Shown: in pieces, positions 17,529 through 26,468 of the stretch
Layout of the letters: the number at the start of each line of letters is the position of its first letter
How positions within the stretch are numbered: the stretch's first letter is position 1
Assembly (NCBI GenBank): GCA_000433095.1
Contig: HF991484.1
Location: 81,549 to 135,178 of the forward strand
Length of the DNA: 53,630 nucleotides
Direction: 5' to 3'
Source of the DNA: Clostridium sp. CAG:967
GTDB taxonomy: Bacteria; Cyanobacteriota; Vampirovibrionia; Gastranaerophilales; Gastranaerophilaceae
Notes under the pieces: generated by a model
The model's input: only the letters and a program-made list of their open reading frames with translations
Told to the model about the DNA's origin: nothing
Databases searched by the model: none
Translations under genes and position numbers: made by a program

Positions 17529-17981
17529 ATGATTAAAAAACTTTTGATAATTACATTATTATTTATAGCTCCGTCAGTGTTTGCAGATACAGGCTACGTA
17601 AGCCCTGAAAATTATGCAGTAAACGAAGCTGATTTGACAGACTATTGGAGTGTTCCTAAAAGCGAGCCTTTAAATATAACATCTGAAACAAAAACCGCTA
17701 AAATAAAACACAAAAAAGAAAAACCCGAAAAATATAAAAAGCCGTACGAAGAACGACTTATGTATAAAGTGGCAAAATGGTGGACTGACCAAAGATACAA
17801 ACGAGAAGAACCTCATCATGGCGAAAAACATGAAATTAAAGTTAATTCCACATACAGGCAGGAGCAAATGAAAAAACTTCAATCTTCGGAAAGTAAAATT
17901 GAAACTGATAATACCTCCGTTAAAAACAACAAAAAACAAAAGAAAAATAAGAAGTCAAAAAAGAATAAAAAAAATAATTAA
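17529..17981 (+). CDS. Small exported basic protein, unknown function
   Basis: I do not recognise a family. From the ATG at 17529 (AGAGG five bases upstream) the 150-residue product starts with a signal peptide (MIKKLLIITLLFIAPSVFA), followed by an acidic to neutral segment and a strongly basic tail of Lys and Asn repeats. A tail this basic may bind nucleic acid or anionic surface polymers, which is inference. The reading frame is open far upstream into the PHP gene, but the signal peptide and ribosome site decide for 17529. It lies 13 bp after the PHP gene and is probably cotranscribed. Confidence 0.75.
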   Translation: MIKKLLIITLLFIAPSVFADTGYVSPENYAVNEADLTDYWSVPKSEPLNITSETKTAKIKHKKEKPEKYKKPYEERLMYKVAKWWTDQRYKREEPHHGEKHEIKVNSTYRQEQMKKLQSSESKIETDNTSVKNNKKQKKNKKSKKNKKNN

Positions 17982-18013
17982 GATTTGTAACAAATTTTAA
18001 TTATTTTTATAAA

Positions 18014-18081
18014 AGCGGGCAAAAACGCCCCCCCCCCGTTTTTTTTTTTTTTTTGGGGGAAATGGGGGAAAACCCCCCCCC
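18014..18081 (+). other. Terminator-like stem running into a low-complexity C/T/G/C block
   Basis: GCGGGC-AAAAAC-GCCC looks like a normal terminator stem after the small exported protein gene, where GCCCGC and T would be expected. Instead there are ten C, one G, sixteen T, then G5 A3 T G5 A4 C9. Such a block has no evident biological role and looks like a collapsed or noisy assembly spot. Confidence 0.6.
18028..18037 (+). repeat. C10 homopolymer inside the terminator-like stem
   Basis: Third example of G-C10-G. It lies in a non-coding stem, 81 bases before the start of the second J-domain gene. Confidence 0.85.
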
Positions 18082-18117
18082 TTTTTATTTAATATATAGG
18101 GAAAAATGGAGAAAAAT

Positions 18118-20013
18118 ATGACTTTAAACGTATCTGAAATTAACGGAATTAGCAAGAAAAACATTAATTTTAAATCTGAGATTAAAGAAGAAGTAAAAGA
18201 GAATAAACCTGAAAAAGAACAGGAAAAATCTTTTTATGAACGTAATAAAAAAGCCCTGATTGCATTAGGAGCAATCGGAGCCGCTGCTATTGCAATAGGC
18301 ACACACCATTGTATAAAAAATAAACATGCCGAAAAATTATCCGATGCTGCAAGCGATGCAGCAAAAGATGCCGGACAAAAGGTCAATGAAGCAAGTGATA
18401 AAATGACCAGAAAAGCAGAAAATACATTAGAAGAATTTAAAAATAAACTTAATAAACTTGCTGATAATGAAGATGCTACAACTCATATCAAATCAATTTT
18501 TTCTTCTGAAAATCATAAATTAAGACTTGAAGCTGTCAAAGAACTTCTCAGAAATGAAGGAAAACATATTAATGCAAATAACTGGGAAGATATTTTTAAT
18601 TCGTTAATAGAAATAAAACCATCAAAAAATATTAAACCAGAAAGCATTTCATCTAATATAAACGAATTTTATCAAACTATCGCAAAAAAAGAAATAGTTA
18701 CACCTCAGGTTATTGATAAAATCATAGCTAAACTTCCTGAAGCATCAGATGATGTTAAACTAAATCTTGCAGAAAGATTAATTGATGATATTTTGGATAC
18801 AAAAGGTAATACAATTCAACCCAAATTATCTTTAGAACAAAATAAAAAAATTATGGACATTTTAGATAATGTTAAGCAGGAAACTTATACCTTTTATCCC
18901 GGAGGTATGATTGGATACAAAAACCATACTGCATCAGGATTGAAATATCAATACAGCACTAGACATTTCACTGAACAAAAAATTGACGAAAAATATATTA
19001 AAGATATCAAAGGTCTTTTATCAGGAAATTCTTTAACAGATGATGCAAAACTCCAATTAATTGACGATATTTATATGGCTAAATTCTGTCGTGAAGATAA
19101 AGAAAAGAGCAAAGAAAGCATTCAGCTTATAAAAGAACTGCTTAATTCATTTGAGGGCAATAAAGCAGAAAAATACAGCAGACCGAATGCAATTATTAGC
19201 TTTCAACGAGATAAATTCTCACTTGGATGTAGTTTGTTTAGCCATGCTGACATTTATGATGATTATAAAGTATTTACAACTGCCGAAAAATTAAAAATAG
19301 TCCAAAACTTAAAAGAAATGTCTAAAAATGTTAAAGTCAGCACAGAGCTGCTTGGCGGCAATGCACATTATATAAATGAGATTTACAGAAGTGAACTAGG
19401 TTTAAAAAGCAAAAACTTCTTTGAAAATATATCTGATAATATTTCATTAGAAGATTATGAAAAATTTACCGATGAAATGTTAAACGGCTATAAAGAAGCT
19501 TTAAATCACTTTATCAAAGGCGACGAATTCTTTGAAGAACTTGATGCTGAGCTTCTGAAACAAAAATTTGATTTGTTTGCACTTGATTCTTATATGAATT
19601 TGATTTCAGAGCAATTAAAATATGTATTTGAACCTGAAAAAGCGGCAAAATTTCAAAATATATCTGACAAGATCGCTGATTTTGGTAAAAAACATTTTAA
19701 TATCGGCTCAAGCAGCAGTTCAAGCGGCTCAGGCAAATCTAATTTTGCACAGGATTTTGTAAATAATAAAACAAAAGAAGCCAAGTCAACTATATCAGAA
19801 TTTTTACGCAAAGACAAAGACCTTGAAGAACTGGCAAAAGTATTTGATAATGATAAGCTTGATGAAAAAACTTTGAAAAATATCAAGAGAAGATTTGCTG
19901 TTAAATATCACCCTGATAAAGCAAAAGATGATAATCAAAGAGCAGAATTCACAAAAATATTCCAGGAAATAAACAATGCTATTGAAATCTTAGAAAAAAC
20001 AATTAAAAAATAA
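18118..20013 (+). CDS. Membrane-anchored protein with C-terminal J domain
   Basis: This is a paralogue of the gene at 2132-4635. It has a short N-terminal segment ending in INFK, a charged stretch, a single hydrophobic helix (ALIALGAIGAAAIAIGTHHC, about residues 46-65), an amphipathic AAS/DAAKDAG segment, a helical body of some 470 residues, a Ser/Gly linker and a final J domain (IKRRFAVKYHPDKAKDDNQR with HPD). It should recruit DnaK to the membrane or envelope; client unknown. I start at ATG 18118 because GGAG lies six bases upstream; an in-frame ATG at 18106 contains that site. The low-complexity block just upstream hides its promoter. Confidence 0.85.
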   Translation: MTLNVSEINGISKKNINFKSEIKEEVKENKPEKEQEKSFYERNKKALIALGAIGAAAIAIGTHHCIKNKHAEKLSDAASDAAKDAGQKVNEASDKMTRKAENTLEEFKNKLNKLADNEDATTHIKSIFSSENHKLRLEAVKELLRNEGKHINANNWEDIFNSLIEIKPSKNIKPESISSNINEFYQTIAKKEIVTPQVIDKIIAKLPEASDDVKLNLAERLIDDILDTKGNTIQPKLSLEQNKKIMDILDNVKQETYTFYPGGMIGYKNHTASGLKYQYSTRHFTEQKIDEKYIKDIKGLLSGNSLTDDAKLQLIDDIYMAKFCREDKEKSKESIQLIKELLNSFEGNKAEKYSRPNAIISFQRDKFSLGCSLFSHADIYDDYKVFTTAEKLKIVQNLKEMSKNVKVSTELLGGNAHYINEIYRSELGLKSKNFFENISDNISLEDYEKFTDEMLNGYKEALNHFIKGDEFFEELDAELLKQKFDLFALDSYMNLISEQLKYVFEPEKAAKFQNISDKIADFGKKHFNIGSSSSSSGSGKSNFAQDFVNNKTKEAKSTISEFLRKDKDLEELAKVFDNDKLDEKTLKNIKRRFAVKYHPDKAKDDNQRAEFTKIFQEINNAIEILEKTIKK

Positions 20014-20036
20014 ATTTATAAAATTAAAAAAAATGG

Positions 20037-20065
20037 TTGACAATTAAAATTGTTTCAGTTATGAT
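20037..20065 (+). promoter_or_regulatory. Promoter of tRNA-Val
   Basis: TTGACA (20037-20042), 17 bp, TATGAT (20060-20065); the tRNA begins 12 bp later. This is one of the best consensus promoters of the window. Confidence 0.8.
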
Positions 20066-20077
20066 TAATTCTACTGA

Positions 20078-20153
20078 GGGCGTTTAGCTCAGTTGGTAGA
20101 GCGCCTCCCTTACAAGGAGGATGTCAGAAGTTCGAGTCTTCTAACGCCCACCA
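20078..20153 (+). tRNA. tRNA-Val (anticodon TAC)
   Basis: A 76-nt cloverleaf: acceptor GGGCGTT pairs with AACGCCC, D arm GCTC...GAGC, anticodon stem CCTCC/GGAGG around loop CTTACAA (anticodon TAC), T arm with GTTCGAGTC, discriminator A and an encoded CCA. Confidence 0.95.
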
Positions 20154-20154
20154 T

Positions 20155-20191
20155 AAAACGAGGTTAGGAAAATCCTAGCCTCGTTTTATTT
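20155..20191 (+). terminator. Terminator after tRNA-Val
   Basis: A 15-bp stem (20155-20169 with 20173-20187, two G-T type pairs or mismatches) with an AAA loop, ending in TTTT and ATTTT. Confidence 0.85.
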
Positions 20192-20201
20192 TACAAACTA
20201 T

Positions 20202-20230
20202 TTGCTTAATTTTCATTTTTACTTTAAAGT
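20202..20230 (+). promoter_or_regulatory. Promoter placing the rlmD-like start at +1 (leaderless)
   Basis: TTGCTT (20202-20207), 17 bp, TAAAGT (20225-20230), then 6 bp and ATG at 20237. No Shine-Dalgarno sequence is present. Confidence 0.45.
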
Positions 20231-20236
20231 CATAGA

Positions 20237-21586
20237 ATGAACGAAAATGATGAATTAGTTGTAAGTATAGAAAAAATGTCCAATCTCGGGACAGGAATTG
20301 CTAAAGTTGACGGTCAGGTTGTATTTGTTGAAAATGCCTGCCCTCAAGATCAAGTTAAAGTAAAAATTACTAAAGTAAATAAGAATTTTGCAACCGCAAA
20401 GACAATTGAAGTTATTACCCCGTCACCACACAGAGTTAAACCTTTTTGCGCCATGCAGAAAGTTTGCGGTGCATGTCAGTTTCAATTTATAGATTATGAT
20501 TATCAATTACAATTGAAAAAACAAATTGTTGAAGATGCAATGAAAAATATCGGAGGTATTGATACTCCGGTTAATAATCCTGTTCCAAGCCCTGATATAA
20601 AAGAATACAGACATAAAATTCAATATCCTGTATCTCAAACAAAAGTTTCAGGAAGAATATTGGCAGGCTATTACAAACCCCAGAGCCATGAAATTGTTAA
20701 TATTAAGCACTGCCCGATACAGCCGGAAATTTGTGACGATATCATTGATTTTATACGAACTAAAGCTTTTGATTACGGTATTACAGGGTTTAATGAAAAG
20801 AAACATTCAGGCGATTTACGCCACATTGTAATAAGAAGCTCTTATGCCACAGGCAAATGTCTTGTAACATTAGTCGTTAACTCTACTAAAACTTTTGAAA
20901 GACTTAATGACTTTGCAAAATGCATTTACGAAGAGTTTAAAGAAGTTACCGGTGTTTGTGTAAATTTTAATTCTAAAAAAACGAATGTAATTCTCAGCGA
21001 AAAAACAGAATGCATATGCGGAAAAGACTTTGTAAAAGAAAGAATTTTGGATAAAACATTCAGAATAGGTCCAAATACATTTTTTCAGGTAAATCCCAAA
21101 AGTGCTGAAAATATTTTTAAATATGTTAAAGACTATTTACAAGAAAATTTTGACAACCCGACTGTTTTGGATGCATACGCAGGTGTAACTTCATTTGGCA
21201 TAAGCGTTTGCGATAACTGTAAACAGGTAGTAAGCGTTGAAGAAAATAAAGAAGCTGTAAATTTAGCTTCCGAAATAATTAAATTAAATAATATTGAAAA
21301 TGTTGAAATCCATAATATGGATGCAGCAAAATTCTTTCAAAAAACAAAAAGAAAATTTGATGCGGTAATTTTGGACCCGCCAAGAAAAGGCTGTTCAAAA
21401 GAAAGTTTGGATGAAGCTTACCGGCTTTCAAAGAACAAGATAATTTATGTCAGCTGTAATCCTGCTACCCTTGCACGTGATTTAAAGTATTTGAAAGAAA
21501 AAGGCTGCACAATAGAAAGCATTCAGCCGTTCGATATGTTCTGCCATACATACCACATTGAAAATGTCGTAATCATTAGTCGATAG
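20237..21586 (+). CDS. rlmD: 23S rRNA (uracil-5-)-methyltransferase, RlmD/RumA type
   Basis: The 449-residue protein has an N-terminal TRAM RNA-binding domain (residues 1-60), a 4Fe-4S cluster motif (FCAMQKVCGACQFQF plus a later KHCPIQPE) and the SAM-dependent methyltransferase domain: VLDAYAGVTSFGISV, VILDPPRKGC with the DPPR block, and the catalytic Cys in IIYVSCNPATLARDL. It adds a methyl group to C5 of a uridine in 23S rRNA. Family members RlmC, RlmD and RlmCD cannot be told apart reliably by eye, so the exact position is uncertain. The ATG has no ribosome binding site. Its 3' end overlaps the converging gene by 11 bp. Confidence 0.9.
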   Translation: MNENDELVVSIEKMSNLGTGIAKVDGQVVFVENACPQDQVKVKITKVNKNFATAKTIEVITPSPHRVKPFCAMQKVCGACQFQFIDYDYQLQLKKQIVEDAMKNIGGIDTPVNNPVPSPDIKEYRHKIQYPVSQTKVSGRILAGYYKPQSHEIVNIKHCPIQPEICDDIIDFIRTKAFDYGITGFNEKKHSGDLRHIVIRSSYATGKCLVTLVVNSTKTFERLNDFAKCIYEEFKEVTGVCVNFNSKKTNVILSEKTECICGKDFVKERILDKTFRIGPNTFFQVNPKSAENIFKYVKDYLQENFDNPTVLDAYAGVTSFGISVCDNCKQVVSVEENKEAVNLASEIIKLNNIENVEIHNMDAAKFFQKTKRKFDAVILDPPRKGCSKESLDEAYRLSKNKIIYVSCNPATLARDLKYLKEKGCTIESIQPFDMFCHTYHIENVVIISR

Positions 21587-22685
21587 GCTTATACAAATCT
21601 AAAACTTTACGTAAATTTTGTTCAACCATATCAAGATTTTGATAAGTTTTTGTTTGTTTAAAGTTTGGTTTTGAACGCTTGCTCGGCGGTTGAGCATTAA
21701 ATTTACCAAGGAATAATGTTTTTAATGATTTGAAGAGTTTATCAACAGATTCAACGCCTTCCCGTGTAAAAGTGATTTGTTCTGACTTTTTCGCCCCTGA
21801 TGCATCACGGTGTTTTGCATCTGCATACAGACCTTTGGTTAATTTATGATATTCTTTTTTAATAGCTTTAATAATCTGTTTAGCACCATCGTCTTTTACA
21901 AAAGTATCATATTTTCTGAAATTTTCATAAACCAATTCGTGTTCTTTATTTTTTATTGCCAAATAATTTGGTCCGGGTAAAATAAGCAATTCATAAAGAT
22001 TTCCGTTCTTTTCAAAACGCATTTGAACATCTTCATATCCAGATGGCACGGCATTATCACCAAATCTGACGTCAATATCATCTACCATTTTCGGGATACC
22101 GTTTTTATCAAGCACAATGTTTCCGTTAGCATCTTCTGCAAAAGTTTTTGCGATTTTATACCCTTTTTTTTGCATTTCATTAACGATTTTTACATAGTTT
22201 TTTTCAGCATCAGGAATAAACATTGTAGCTCTTACGCCGTCTCTAATTACACCTGAATATCCACGCTGTGAATATTGTTCCGTTCTTTTTTCCAGTTTAT
22301 CCAAAATTGATGGGAGTTCTTTTGTGTTAGTCGTATTTAATTCTCTGTAAAAAGAAGCTTCCGGTATCTGTTGCGCTACCCGCTCTAAATCATCCATATA
22401 TTTCTCAGCCAGCAACCTGTTCTGGGAAACTAAAAAATCCCCCAAACGTGTTTTTGTATCAGTTCTTTTGCTTTCTGTTTTTTGGGCTGCTGCTTTGGTT
22501 TGAGTATTACTTTGTACAAGTATATCAGTTTGTGGAGAACGTTCAAGCTTAGATGATGCCCCCCCCCCGATTTTTTTTCTTGTTTTTTTAACAGCATTAG
22601 CAATACCATTGGTTATATTTTCAACCTTTGGCCTCATTGGCGGAACTCGTCTATTCAGTCTGTCGATTGCTTTTAATTTAGTCAT
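21576..22685 (-). CDS. Protein with a RelA/SpoT-like nucleotidyltransferase domain
   Basis: About residues 105-260 follow the order of (p)ppGpp synthetase motifs: TKELPSILDKLEKR, IRDGVRATMF (Asp149, equivalent to the metal-binding Asp), VPSGYEDVQMRF (like the GYRSLH block), YELLILP (Glu232, equivalent to the catalytic Glu) and KNKEHELVYE (His249). The match is remote and read by eye. About 100 basic, low-complexity residues precede it and a lysine-rich tail follows. Proteins of this fold include alarmone synthetases and toxSAS-type toxins that modify nucleotides or tRNA. No antitoxin-like gene is adjacent. A G10 tract encodes GGG at residues 40-42, here in frame, so a length change would end the protein early. 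Confidence 0.55.
   Translation of the reverse strand: MTKLKAIDRLNRRVPPMRPKVENITNGIANAVKKTRKKIGGGASSKLERSPQTDILVQSNTQTKAAAQKTESKRTDTKTRLGDFLVSQNRLLAEKYMDDLERVAQQIPEASFYRELNTTNTKELPSILDKLEKRTEQYSQRGYSGVIRDGVRATMFIPDAEKNYVKIVNEMQKKGYKIAKTFAEDANGNIVLDKNGIPKMVDDIDVRFGDNAVPSGYEDVQMRFEKNGNLYELLILPGPNYLAIKNKEHELVYENFRKYDTFVKDDGAKQIIKAIKKEYHKLTKGLYADAKHRDASGAKKSEQITFTREGVESVDKLFKSLKTLFLGKFNAQPPSKRSKPNFKQTKTYQNLDMVEQNLRKVLDLYKPID
22559..22568 (+). repeat. C10 homopolymer in the RelA/SpoT-like gene (in frame)
   Basis: Fourth G-C10-G tract; on the minus strand it encodes Gly-Gly-Gly at residues 40-42 and keeps the frame. Confidence 0.9.
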
Positions 22686-22823
22686 ACGTCAACTCCACAC
22701 ATTTATATAAAAACAGGTTATTTGTACATATTGCCTAATCAGGGTAAATTATTACAAAAATGATACAAGAACGATTATAATTTAGAAATTTAATTTTGTC
22801 AAAAAAATATGTTTGTATTAAAA

Positions 22824-22867
22824 TATAATGGTAAAGTATAATTAAGTAATAGCATTAAATAAGGAGG
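22824..22867 (+). promoter_or_regulatory. -10 box and strong ribosome binding site of nifJ
   Basis: TATAAT (22824-22829) and a consensus AAGGAGG (22861-22867) ten bases before the ATG at 22878. The Shine-Dalgarno sequence decides the start against a TTG at 22869. I see no convincing -35 box. Confidence 0.6.
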
Positions 22868-22877
22868 TTTGCTAATT

Positions 22878-25800
22878 ATGCCAGGAAAAACTATAACAGT
22901 TGACGGCAACTACGCTGCAGCGCATATTGCGTATGCATTAAGCGAGGTTTCCGCAATTTATCCTATCACTCCTTCATCTACAATGGGTGAATGGGTTGAT
23001 GAATGGGCTTCACAACACAAAAAAAATATCTGGGGTGAAGAAGTAAGAGTTGCCGAAATGCAATCCGAAGCCGGTGCAGCAGGTGCTGTTCACGGTTCTC
23101 TTGCAGCAGGTTCTTTAACTTCTACATACACTGCTTCACAAGGTTTATTACTGATGATTCCTGTTATGCACAAAGCTGCTGGGGAAATGCTGCCACACGT
23201 AATCCACGTATCAGCAAGAGCACTGGCTGCTCAATCATTAGCAATTTTCGGCGACCACTCAGACGTTATGGGATGCCGTAACACAGGTTATGCAATGTTA
23301 GCTGCTAACTCTGTTCAGGAAGAAATGGATTTGGCTTTAGTTGCTCACTTAGCTACTTACAAATCTAAAGTTCCTTTCTTGCAATTCTTTGACGGTTTCA
23401 GAACTTCTCACGAAGTACACAAAATCGAAGAAATTTCTTATGAAGATATTGCTAAATTAGTTGAACCTAAATATATCGAAGAATTCAGAAAAAGAGCATT
23501 AAGACCTGAAGCTCCTGTTTGTAAAGTCGGCGCACAAAACACCGATGTTTACTTCCAGGGTCGTGAAACAGTTAATAAATACTATGATGCTGTTCCTGAT
23601 ATTGTTCAAGAATATATGGATAAAGTTGCTAAAGTTACAGGAAGACAATACCATCCGTTCGATTACGTAGGTGCTCCTGATGCAACTGACGTTATCGTAG
23701 CTATCGGTTCCGGCTGCGAAACTATCGAAGAAACTATCGAATACTTAAATGCTAAACGTGGTACTAAATACGGTTTGGTTAAAGTAAGATTATACAGACC
23801 GTTTGATGTAAAACGTTTCAACGAAGCTTTACCTGCTTCTGTTAAACGTATTACCGTTCTTGACAGAACTAAAGAACCGGGTGCCATCGGCGAACCTTTA
23901 TACTTAGATGTAGTTGCAGCTTTAGGAAACAAAGACATCAGAGTTATCGGCGGACGTTACGGTTTATCATCAAAAGAATTTACACCGTCAATGGTTCTTG
24001 CTATTTACAAACACGCTGAAAACAACGGTTTCCACGGCTTCACAGTAGGTATTGAAGATGATGTTACAAATAAATCTTTAAAAGTTGAAGAACACATCGT
24101 TACAGAACCAGAAGGAACTACAAACTGTATGTTCTGGGGACTTGGTTCTGACGGTACCGTTGGTGCTAACAAAAACTCAATTAAAATTATCGGTCAATAT
24201 ACAGACAAAGATGCTCAAGCATACTTTGCTTATGACTCTAAAAAATCATTCGGCGTTACAGTTTCTCACTTGAGATTTGGTGACCAGCCTATTAAATCTA
24301 CTTACCTTATTACAGCTCCTGACTTTGTATCTTGTTCAACACATGCATACATCGGCAGATATGATCTGTTAAAAGGTATTAAAGAAGGCGGTACATTCTT
24401 ACTTAACAGCCCTTGGAGCAAAGAAGAAGCATTCTCTCACCTTACAAAAGAAATGCAGGAAACTATTATTAATAAGAAAATTAAATTCTATAACATAGAT
24501 GCAGAAGCTCTTATTGAAAAACAACCGGGCTTACGTGGTAAAGGTGCAAACACAGTTATGATGGTTGCATACTTCAAAGTTTCAGGTATCATTCCTTTTG
24601 AACAAGCTTTAGAAGGCATGAGAGAAATGACTAAGAAAACATTCAAGAAAAAAGGCGATGATGTTGTTAACATGAACTTAGCATTGATTGATGCTGCTGT
24701 TGATGCTTGTGAAGAAGTTGAAGTACCGGCTTCATTAGACGGAATTTGCGCAGCTGAAGATGTTAAATTAATTCCAGATGATGCATCTGAATTCGCTAAG
24801 AAAATCATTGAACCTTCAATGAGATTAAAAGGCGATGACATCCCTGTATCAGCTATGTCAAATGACGGCGTAATCCCTACAGGTACAGCTTGTTTGGAAA
24901 AACGTGGCATCGCACCTCGTGTTCCTCACTGGAACCCTGAAAACTGTATTCAATGCGGAATTTGTGCATCAGCTTGTCCGCATGCAGCTATCAGAACTAA
25001 GTTGATTGAAAAAGACAACTTAAAAGATGCTCCTGAATCATTCAAAACAATTAATGCAAGACCTGCTGAAAATGATGAACAATTTAAAGTTCAGGTTTAC
25101 TGCAAAGATTGTACAGGATGCGGAGTTTGCTTAGACCAGTGTCCTGCAAACAAAAACCCTGAAAAACCGGCTTTAACCTGGTCAACTATTGAAAAAGAAG
25201 AAGAAGCTTGTGAATTGGTTAACGAAAAATTCTTTGATGAATTACCGGATAACGTAATGGGTAAAAACACAACTAAGACAATTAAAGGTGCAATGCTTAG
25301 AAAACCTTTATTTGAATTCTCAGGCGCTTGCGCAGGCTGTGGTGAAACACCTTACGTTAAATTAGTTTCACAATTGTTTGGTGAAAACGTTATCGTTGCG
25401 AACGCTACAGGATGTTCTTCAATCTACTCCGGTACATTCCCGACTATTCCTTACACAACTAATAAGGATGGAAGAGGTCCGGCTTGGGCTAACTCATTAT
25501 TCGAAGATAACGCTGAATTCGGTTTCGGTATGAGATTAGCAGTTGATTCAAACAGAGCACTTCTAAAATCATATGCTCAAAAAGTTATTGAAAATGACAA
25601 AACTCCTGCTGATGTAAGAGAAGCATTAACAGAAGCTTTAACTCATTGGGATAACTCTAAAACAGATGAAGCTGTTGCTGCTCAAGATAAAGTTAAAGAA
25701 GTTCTTGCTAAATATGCAGATGTTGATTGCGCTGATTTAGCTAAAGTAAGAGAACTTCAAGACTACTTCACAGATAAATCAATCTGGATTATCGGCGGCG

Positions 25801-26411
25801 ACGGTTGGGCTAACGATATCGGTTACGGCGGTATTGACCACGTATTGGCTCAAAACCAAAACGTTAACATACTTGTTCTTGATACCGAAGTTTACTCTAA
25901 CACCGGCGGTCAAGCTTCTAAATCTACACCTACAGGTGCTGTTGCGAAGTTTGCTACAGGCGGTAAGAAAACTTACAAGAAAAACATGGGCTTAATGAGT
26001 ATGTCTTATGGTTATGTATATGTTGCATCAGTTGCATTGGGGGCTGACAGAGGTCAAACTCTTAAAGCGTTCCAGGAAGCTGAAGCTTACGATGGACCAT
26101 CAATCATATTTGCATACGCACCTTGTATTGCTCACGGTATTGATATGAGTAAAACTCAAACAGAACAAAAACGTGCTGTTGAAGCTGGATACTTCCCGTT
26201 ATACAGATACAATCCTGCTAACGAAGTACCGTTCACTTGGGATGCTAAAGATCCTAAAGGAAGCTATCAAGACTTCATCAGAAGCGAAGGACGTTATAAG
26301 CAATTGCTTAAAACTAACCCTGAAGCTGCTGAAGCTCTTTACAACCAAGCAGAAGAAGATGCTGCAAAACGTATGGCTGTTTACAAAGCTGTTGGCGAAT
26401 TGATGAAGTAG
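22878..26411 (+). CDS. nifJ: Pyruvate:ferredoxin (flavodoxin) oxidoreductase
   Basis: A single-chain enzyme of 1,177 residues that oxidises pyruvate with CoA to acetyl-CoA and CO2 and reduces ferredoxin, the central step of anaerobic pyruvate metabolism. Seen in order: the N-terminal pyrimidine-binding domain (YPITPSSTMGEWVDEW), the gamma domain, two 4Fe-4S motifs (CIQCGICASACPHAA and CTGCGVCLDQCP), the Cys of the proximal cluster (CAGCGETPY) and the thiamine diphosphate site (GGDGWANDIGYGG, then LDTEVYSNTGGQASKSTPTG). Its codon use is visibly more optimised than its neighbours and its ribosome binding site is ideal, both fitting high expression. It is a single-gene transcript with its own terminator. 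Confidence 0.98.
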   Translation: MPGKTITVDGNYAAAHIAYALSEVSAIYPITPSSTMGEWVDEWASQHKKNIWGEEVRVAEMQSEAGAAGAVHGSLAAGSLTSTYTASQGLLLMIPVMHKAAGEMLPHVIHVSARALAAQSLAIFGDHSDVMGCRNTGYAMLAANSVQEEMDLALVAHLATYKSKVPFLQFFDGFRTSHEVHKIEEISYEDIAKLVEPKYIEEFRKRALRPEAPVCKVGAQNTDVYFQGRETVNKYYDAVPDIVQEYMDKVAKVTGRQYHPFDYVGAPDATDVIVAIGSGCETIEETIEYLNAKRGTKYGLVKVRLYRPFDVKRFNEALPASVKRITVLDRTKEPGAIGEPLYLDVVAALGNKDIRVIGGRYGLSSKEFTPSMVLAIYKHAENNGFHGFTVGIEDDVTNKSLKVEEHIVTEPEGTTNCMFWGLGSDGTVGANKNSIKIIGQYTDKDAQAYFAYDSKKSFGVTVSHLRFGDQPIKSTYLITAPDFVSCSTHAYIGRYDLLKGIKEGGTFLLNSPWSKEEAFSHLTKEMQETIINKKIKFYNIDAEALIEKQPGLRGKGANTVMMVAYFKVSGIIPFEQALEGMREMTKKTFKKKGDDVVNMNLALIDAAVDACEEVEVPASLDGICAAEDVKLIPDDASEFAKKIIEPSMRLKGDDIPVSAMSNDGVIPTGTACLEKRGIAPRVPHWNPENCIQCGICASACPHAAIRTKLIEKDNLKDAPESFKTINARPAENDEQFKVQVYCKDCTGCGVCLDQCPANKNPEKPALTWSTIEKEEEACELVNEKFFDELPDNVMGKNTTKTIKGAMLRKPLFEFSGACAGCGETPYVKLVSQLFGENVIVANATGCSSIYSGTFPTIPYTTNKDGRGPAWANSLFEDNAEFGFGMRLAVDSNRALLKSYAQKVIENDKTPADVREALTEALTHWDNSKTDEAVAAQDKVKEVLAKYADVDCADLAKVRELQDYFTDKSIWIIGGDGWANDIGYGGIDHVLAQNQNVNILVLDTEVYSNTGGQASKSTPTGAVAKFATGGKKTYKKNMGLMSMSYGYVYVASVALGADRGQTLKAFQEAEAYDGPSIIFAYAPCIAHGIDMSKTQTEQKRAVEAGYFPLYRYNPANEVPFTWDAKDPKGSYQDFIRSEGRYKQLLKTNPEAAEALYNQAEEDAAKRMAVYKAVGELMK

Positions 26412-26433
26412 CGCAACTTTAAAAACAAATGAA

Positions 26434-26464
26434 AGAGGTATCATTTCTGATACCTCTTTTTTTA
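26434..26464 (+). terminator. Terminator of nifJ
   Basis: Stem AGAGGTATCA / TGATACCTCT with loop TTTC, then seven further T. Confidence 0.9.
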
Positions 26465-26468
26465 TTTA

